Shown: piece by piece, positions 24,192 through 27,953 of the stretch
Numbering within the stretch: the first letter of the stretch is position 1
Layout: every line of letters begins with the position of its first letter
Source: Bacteroides sp. CAG:1060
GTDB taxonomy: Bacteria > Bacteroidota > Bacteroidia > Bacteroidales > UBA932
NCBI GenBank assembly: GCA_000432655.1
Contig: HF986312.1
Span: 23,239-51,191, forward strand
DNA: 27,953 nucleotides
Direction: 5' to 3'
Notes under the pieces: generated by a model
The model's input: only the letters and a program-made list of their open reading frames with translations
Told to the model about the DNA's origin: nothing
Database searches by the model: none
Made by a program: the position numbers and the translations under genes

Positions 24192-24582
24192 AAGCGCTGA
24201 GTATTTTTGCGGCTGCTTCTGCCATTTGCTCCGGAGTGAACTCCGGTTTTATCTTTCTGAAATCCATGTCTCCTTCACTCTGGAGAGGGACCAGGTGGAT
24301 ATGGGTATGAGGAACCTCCATACCAAGCACTGCAACTCCTACTCTCTTGCATGGTATGGCCTTTTTGATAGCTACGGCCACATCCTTGGCAAACGCCCAT
24401 AGCCCGGAGTACGTAGCGTCGTCAAGATGAAATATATAATCATCCTCCGTGTGCTTAGGTATCACAAGAGTGTGTCCATAAGCGAGTGGGCTGATGTCAA
24501 GAAAGGCGTAGTAATCAGCATTTTCCGCTACTTTGTAAGACGGAATCTCGCCATTTGCGATTTTGGTAAAAATGGTAGCCAT
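24178..24582 (-). CDS. HIT family nucleotide-binding hydrolase (Hint-like)
   Basis: A 134-residue histidine triad protein. The catalytic motif is HTHIHLVP, with His92, His94 and His96; the N-terminal MATIFTKIANGEIPSYKV and the central GHTLVIPKHTEDD are standard for the Hint branch. Such enzymes hydrolyse AMP-lysine-type phosphoramidates and related adenylates; the natural substrate here is not known. The start is eight bases after the greA stop. A greA-HIT pairing is common in Bacteroidota as I recall. The C-terminal codons overlap the start of the lipoprotein gene, which suggests coupled translation. Confidence 0.94.
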   Translation of the reverse strand: MATIFTKIANGEIPSYKVAENADYYAFLDISPLAYGHTLVIPKHTEDDYIFHLDDATYSGLWAFAKDVAVAIKKAIPCKRVGVAVLGMEVPHTHIHLVPLQSEGDMDFRKIKPEFTPEQMAEAAAKILSAYENK

Positions 24583-24590
24583 GTCTATTG

Positions 24591-25061
24591 TTAGATGGAG
24601 ATTTCCAGAATCTTGAACTTGATGACTCCTGAAGGTGCATTGGCCTCTACGGTCTCACCTGCCGAGTGTCCGAGCAGAGCTTTCGCAATAGGTGTGGTGG
24701 ATGCCAGCTTGCCTTTTGAGAAATCGGCTTCGCTCTCGCCGACAATGGTAAATTCCATTATTCTGTTGTTGTTCAGATTCTGAACTTTTACTTTATTTAG
24801 CATCTGTACCTTATCTGTGCTGAGCTGTGAACTGTCAAGAACCTTGGCATTGACGACCATGTTCTGAAGGTTCGCAATCTTCAGTTCAAGCAGACCCTGT
24901 GCCTCGCGGGCGGATTCGTATTCTGCATTTTCTGAAAGGTCGCCTTTCTCTCTTGCTTCCGCAATGGCTGCGGAAATGACAGGCCTTTGAGCCAGCGCTT
25001 CCGCAAGCTCTTTCTTTATTTTGTCAAGGCCTTCCTGACTCATGTAGTGAACTTGGTTCAT
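24591..25061 (-). CDS. greA: Transcription elongation factor GreA
   Basis: Rescues backtracked RNA polymerase by stimulating transcript cleavage. The 156-residue length equals the family norm. The N-terminal coiled coil carries the acidic tip EAREKGDLSENAEYESAREAQ, with the Asp and Glu that enter the secondary channel. The C-terminal FKBP-like domain (TIVGESEADFSKGKLASTTPIAKALLGHSAGE) is complete. The start is the ATG at 25059-25061; an internal ATG six codons later is also possible but less like the family. It heads the greA-HIT-lipoprotein unit and has a leader of about 60 bases with a hairpin. Confidence 0.96.
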   Translation of the reverse strand: MNQVHYMSQEGLDKIKKELAEALAQRPVISAAIAEAREKGDLSENAEYESAREAQGLLELKIANLQNMVVNAKVLDSSQLSTDKVQMLNKVKVQNLNNNRIMEFTIVGESEADFSKGKLASTTPIAKALLGHSAGETVEANAPSGVIKFKILEISI

Positions 25062-25073
25062 AATAACGTAATT

Positions 25074-25101
25074 AAAAAGGAGTCCTGCTTTTCGGCAGAA
25101 C
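25074..25101 (-). terminator. Terminator-like hairpin in the greA leader
   Basis: On the minus strand GTTCTGC (25101-25095) and GCAGGAC (25088-25082) form a 7-base stem with one G-U pair around a 6-base loop. CTCC and TTTTT (25078-25074) follow. It lies downstream of the predicted greA -7 box and upstream of the greA ATG. It could end the upstream cvpA-tsaB transcript, attenuate greA, or both. Confidence 0.5.
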
Positions 25102-25124
25102 CCTTATGTGTTTATCCTCTTTTG

Positions 25125-25132
25125 CAAAGTTA
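25125..25132 (-). promoter_or_regulatory. Predicted -7 element for greA
   Basis: Reads TAACTTTG on the minus strand, an exact TAnnTTTG match. The predicted start is near 25118, giving a leader of about 57 bases. No good TTTG -33 element is seen 19-21 bases upstream. Confidence 0.5.
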
Positions 25133-25146
25133 GCAAAAAAATTGGA

Positions 25147-25572
25147 TTAGTCTTCGAATTTCGGCTTCAGTATTTCGGAATAAATTATCATTTTCTTCTT
25201 TTCTTCATCAGAAAGGAAGAATCCGTCTTTCTTTTCGTCGTGAGTGGCTGCGGCGGCGACTTCCTGCGTATCTTCTGCTTTCTCGCTCTGTGCAATCCTT
25301 TCCGGGGTCAGTGCCGGAAGGCCTTCTGTAGGGACGGTCCCAAGCGGAGAGGCTCCCTCTGCCGAGTTGTACTCGGGCTTGTCATCGCAGGTCGTGTCCG
25401 TCTCTGTGTCATCACAGGCTTCATCATCCGGAGAGCCGCCCTCACCAACGAGTCTTCGCAGCGTGTCGCTGTCAAGTTTTTTGTAAACGACAGTTTTGGA
25501 AGCTTTCTTGTTGCCCATCGCGGCGGCAATGATTGGCACGGCAAACATTATCAAGACGATTATAAACTCCAT
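25147..25572 (-). CDS. Membrane-anchored protein of unknown function, after tsaB
   Basis: A 141-residue protein I cannot assign. Residues 1-19 (MEFIIVLIMFAVPIIAAAM) form a hydrophobic anchor. Next comes a short basic part (GNKKASKTVVYKK), an acidic, low-complexity middle (about 45-110, rich in Asp, Glu, Thr, Ala and Pro) and a distinctive C-terminus EEKKKMIIYSEILKPKFED. That end is what I recall as the conserved part of a Bacteroidota-only small family next to tsaB/cvpA-type genes; the middle seems free to vary. It starts one base after the tsaB stop, so it is expressed with it. Codon use and composition agree with a real gene. Topology is probably N-anchor with cytoplasmic tail. Confidence 0.75.
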   Translation of the reverse strand: MEFIIVLIMFAVPIIAAAMGNKKASKTVVYKKLDSDTLRRLVGEGGSPDDEACDDTETDTTCDDKPEYNSAEGASPLGTVPTEGLPALTPERIAQSEKAEDTQEVAAAATHDEKKDGFFLSDEEKKKMIIYSEILKPKFED

Positions 25573-25573
25573 A

Positions 25574-26266
25574 TCAGAATAACTTTTTGTTGCTTATCGT
25601 GGCTATGTATTGCTTCAGATAGAAAGGCTCGAAATATGCACAGTCCTGCCACTCTTCCCGTTTGAAGGCTTCGCAGGCCGGCTTCAGCATGGCACCTGCG
25701 TGCGGGCATGTCTGAACGAAACTGACGGTGTCCGACTTTATGATGTCGCTGCATTTGGCCGCTCCGTCCCCTATGAACAGCACAGGACCTTCCTGTATCT
25801 GGGAAGAATAGCTGTTTTCGTCGATTATCTCCGCCTTTGTCTCGGTCAGCCTTTTGCCTTTTGCGTCATACAATGCGGAATAGACTTCCATTCTTCTTGC
25901 GTCTATCATAGGTACTATGTACTTGCACCCTTCCGGCAGCAGTTTTTCGCTGAGAGCCTGAGCTACCAGAACGTCCGTGGTAGGGACGCTGAGCAGTTTG
26001 ATGTCTGCCCCGAAGCAGAGCCCTTTGGCAGTGGATGCACCAACCCTGAGTCCGGTGTATGATCCAGGGCCGGCGCTGACGCATACTGCGTCGCAGTCTT
26101 TGACGAACAGCCCCTGTTCATCCAAAAGTTCCTTTACAAATACGGCCGTAAGCGAGGCATGCGCTTTTGGCTTGTTGCTTTCGCGACTTCCTGCTATGGC
26201 TCCGTCTATTGCTATCGCTACGGAGCACAGAGCGGTGGAAGTCTCTATGAGAATGATTTTACTCAT
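25574..26266 (-). CDS. tsaB: tRNA threonylcarbamoyladenosine biosynthesis protein TsaB
   Basis: Non-catalytic partner of TsaD in the complex that adds threonylcarbamoyl to A37 of ANN-decoding tRNAs. The 230-residue ASKHA-fold protein starts MSKIILIETST and has the family hallmark SAGPGSYTGLRVG (about 64-76), followed by KGLCFGADIKLLSVPTTDVLA-type sequence and MIDARRMEVYSALYD. Length is typical. Its start overlaps the cvpA stop by eight bases and the unknown membrane protein begins one base after its stop. TsaC, TsaD and TsaE are not in the window. Confidence 0.94.
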   Translation of the reverse strand: MSKIILIETSTALCSVAIAIDGAIAGSRESNKPKAHASLTAVFVKELLDEQGLFVKDCDAVCVSAGPGSYTGLRVGASTAKGLCFGADIKLLSVPTTDVLVAQALSEKLLPEGCKYIVPMIDARRMEVYSALYDAKGKRLTETKAEIIDENSYSSQIQEGPVLFIGDGAAKCSDIIKSDTVSFVQTCPHAGAMLKPACEAFKREEWQDCAYFEPFYLKQYIATISNKKLF

Positions 26267-26759
26267 CGATTCCTGTTATTAAACTCCTCAGGCGAGGAAA
26301 TATGTCATTGCCGAGCTCATTGAGCTTATTGTATATTACGGCATTGTCAAGTGATTCTTTGTCAATAAGATGGACAGAGTCATTGACTGCGTCGAATGCT
26401 ATTATTACCAGTCCCATGATCATGGCGGCCTTGATGATCCCAAATACGACTCCAAGTACTCCGTTTATCCAGCCCAGGGACACGACTTTCAGGATCTTGG
26501 TCAGGAGATGTCCCCCAAGTGTCAGAAGTCCTGCTGTCAGAATCAGAATAACGATGAAGCAGATGACATGAAGTACTATCTTGTCCGCTTCAATGTGCTG
26601 CGACAGCCAGATGCTTGCTATGGAGGAATACCTGAATGCCACCCATGCACCGAGCAGAATGGCCGCTATTTCCACCACCTGTCTTACAAATCCTTTTGAA
26701 ATGCCCGACACTATGGCCGGTATGAAGCATATCAGAAGTATTATATCTACAATCGCCAT
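26259..26759 (-). CDS. cvpA: CvpA family membrane protein
   Basis: A 166-residue inner-membrane protein with four hydrophobic segments (about 3-20, 27-45, 63-88, 98-122). The N-terminus matches CvpA: MAIVDIILLICFIPAIVSGISKGFVRQVVEIAAILLG. The conserved glycines in the LGWINGVLGVVFGIIKA segment are also present. CvpA proteins are linked to colicin V export in E. coli and more broadly to envelope homeostasis; a precise role is not established. The polar tail of about 40 residues is cytoplasmic or periplasmic depending on topology. First gene of the cvpA-tsaB-unknown unit, divergent from ileS. Confidence 0.9.
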   Translation of the reverse strand: MAIVDIILLICFIPAIVSGISKGFVRQVVEIAAILLGAWVAFRYSSIASIWLSQHIEADKIVLHVICFIVILILTAGLLTLGGHLLTKILKVVSLGWINGVLGVVFGIIKAAMIMGLVIIAFDAVNDSVHLIDKESLDNAVIYNKLNELGNDIFPRLRSLITGIDE

Positions 26760-26768
26760 GTTTCAGAA

Positions 26769-26799
26769 TTGTATAATAAAGTATATTTTCTTAAATTTG
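26769..26799 (+). promoter_or_regulatory. Predicted promoter for ileS
   Basis: TTG at 26769-26771 and TAAATTTG at 26792-26799 match -33/-7 with a 20-base spacer. The start would be near 26806, leaving a leader of about 39 bases before ileS. Confidence 0.6.
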
Positions 26800-26825
26800 C
26801 GGTTTAATAAAAAGTATACCGAACG

Positions 26826-26856
26826 CAAAAATAGATAAAAAAGTATGATATTCAAA
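26826..26856 (-). promoter_or_regulatory. Predicted promoter for cvpA-tsaB unit
   Basis: On the minus strand TTTG (26856-26853) and TATTTTTG (26833-26826) match -33/-7 with a 19-base spacer. The -33 element lies in the first codons of ileS. The start would be near 26819, so this promoter faces the ileS promoter and the two 5' ends would overlap by about 14 bases. Confidence 0.6.
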
Positions 26857-27953
26857 GAGTATAACGGACTTGATCTTGTCGCTACAGCTGAACAGGTGCT
26901 GGAGAGATGGAAGAAGCTGTCTGCTTTCGAGACTTCACTGAAATTGAGGGAGGGTGCCCCCGAATTCATTTTCTTTGAAGGGCCACCGTCAGCCAACGGC
27001 ATGCCTGGTATACATCATGTGATGGCCAGATCCATCAAGGATGCAGTGTGCCGGTACAAGACACAGTCCGGATACAAAGTGCGCAGAAGGGCAGGATGGG
27101 ACACACATGGACTGCCGGTAGAGCTTGGTGTGGAGAAAAAACTCGGTATTACCAAGGAAGACATCGGCAAGAAAATCAGCGTGGAGGACTACAACCGTAC
27201 CTGCCGTGAAGAGGTGATGAAATACACCGCGGAGTGGCGGACCCTTACCGAGCGTATCGGTTATTGGGTGGATATGGACGATCCTTATATCACGTATGAC
27301 AACCGTTATATCGAGACCCTGTGGTGGCTCCTCAAGGACATATACGGTAAGGGATATCTCTACAAAGGCAAGTCCATCCAGCCATACTCTCCGGCTGCCG
27401 GTACCGGATTGAGCAGTCATGAGCTTAATCAGCCGGGCTGTTATCGGGATGTGAAAGACACCACCTGTACCGCGCAGTTCAAGGTCATAGGTGAAGACAA
27501 TCTGTATTTCCTTGCATGGACCACTACGCCGTGGACACTGCCTTCAAACACAGCGCTTTGCGTCGGTCCGAACATCACATACGTCAAGGTGAAATCTTCC
27601 AATCCATATACCGGAGCTCCTGCCACTTACATCGTGGCCAAGGATCTGGTAGGCAAACTCTTCTCCGAGAAAATCCCGTTCGAGGTTCTTCCGGGAGAAA
27701 TGAAAGGAAGCGAACTTGTCGGAATGCGCTATGAGCAGCTGATTCCATGGTTCCGTCCGGATGAGGGTGCATTCAGGGTTATTCCTGGTGATTATGTATC
27801 CACCGAGGAAGGTACCGGTATTGTGCATATCGCGCCTACTTTCGGTGCTGATGATGCCAAGGTGGCCAAAGCTGCCGGTGTGCCGGGACTCGTGGTTATA
27901 GACCGTAACGGTGACCCTCAGGCGGAGGTTGACCCTCGCGGCCGTTTCTAGAG
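26845..27953 (+). CDS. ileS: Isoleucyl-tRNA synthetase, 5' part (cut by window end)
   Basis: Charges tRNA-Ile. The 368 visible residues are about a third of the usual length (over 1,000). The start MIFKEYNGLDLVATAEQVLERWK is a normal family N-terminus. The ATP-binding HIGH-equivalent is GIHH (about 55-58) in EGPPSANGMPGIHHVMARSIKD. GWDTHGLPVE, WTTTPWTLPSNTA and the start of the editing domain follow (SGTG-type TEEGTGIVHIAPTFGADD). The frame meets TAG at 27949-27951, two bases before the end. Adding one G before that TAG would restore GRFVE, the expected continuation, so the stop is probably an end-of-sequence error and not a true C-terminus. The KMSKS region is outside the window. Confidence 0.93.

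Noticed and set aside
25108..25665. Plus-strand open frame across the greA promoter, the unknown membrane gene and the end of tsaB
   Set aside because: It runs antisense to a credible gene in a tight operon and across the greA promoter, and has no recognisable domain.
26778..26846. Three copies of AAAGTAT in the cvpA/ileS intergenic region
   Set aside because: Spacing is irregular (33 and 29 bases) and the region is very AT-rich, so chance is likely; one copy merely includes the ileS start codon.
27946..27952. TCTAGA (XbaI-like) at the very end, suggesting a cloning junction
   Set aside because: The same bases are explained by loss of one G from the expected ileS sequence, and no vector sequence is visible. 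A six-base match is weak evidence.

Overview
The window looks like a chromosomal segment of a Bacteroidota member, most likely a gut-type Bacteroidales. Four things support this. Intergenic regions repeatedly carry TAnnTTTG boxes, the Bacteroidota -7 element, and some have a TTG/TTTG about 19-20 bp upstream. Shine-Dalgarno sites are essentially absent. Several families are typical of the phylum: a DUF4783 protein beside rlmH, a DUF4369/TlpA lipoprotein, a GBE1-like branching enzyme, and a GDE/GT4/GH57 glycogen block. Gene order (dnaX-lptB-cmk-ispH; cvpA-tsaB) and base composition fit as well. Genus cannot be fixed from the sequence alone. Coding density is very high and no gene-free stretch exceeds about 100 bases. 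I see no tRNA, rRNA, CRISPR array, insertion sequence or prophage.

Layout. (1) 1-3595, plus strand: the 3' part of dnaX, then lptB, cmk and ispH, nearly contiguous. (2) 3586-4280: efp with its own promoter, ending in a strong two-way terminator shared with a minus-strand DUF4783 protein. (3) 4700-8781: rlmH followed one base later by a very large multi-pass sensor histidine kinase with no response regulator nearby. (4) 8741-11885, minus strand: engB, prs, a small Cys-rich membrane protein and der. The der reading frame is broken by a G-rich insertion-like stretch. (5) 11940-23081, plus strand: one apparent operon of xseA, xseB, glgB, a glycogen debranching enzyme, a GT4 glucosyltransferase, a GH57 amylase, a GT35 phosphorylase and ribF. 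(6) 23091-25132, minus strand: greA, a HIT hydrolase and a DUF4369/TlpA-like lipoprotein lacking the redox CxxC. (7) 25147-26856, minus strand: cvpA, tsaB and a small membrane-anchored unknown. (8) 26769 to the end, plus strand: the 5' third of ileS, cut by the end of the sequence.

Functionally this is mostly core housekeeping: replication, translation, LPS export, isoprenoids, nucleotides and GTPase ribosome assembly factors. The embedded accessory module is the glycogen operon. It carries branching, debranching, phosphorolysis, hydrolysis and a GT4 enzyme in the position of a synthase, but no glgC and no GT5-type glgA.

I did not find a convincing wholly new system. The best second-look items are the disrupted der, the unusual histidine kinase, the glycogen gene set, the CxxC-less TlpA-like lipoprotein, the Cys-rich membrane protein in the engB-der operon, and a possible attenuator in the greA leader.
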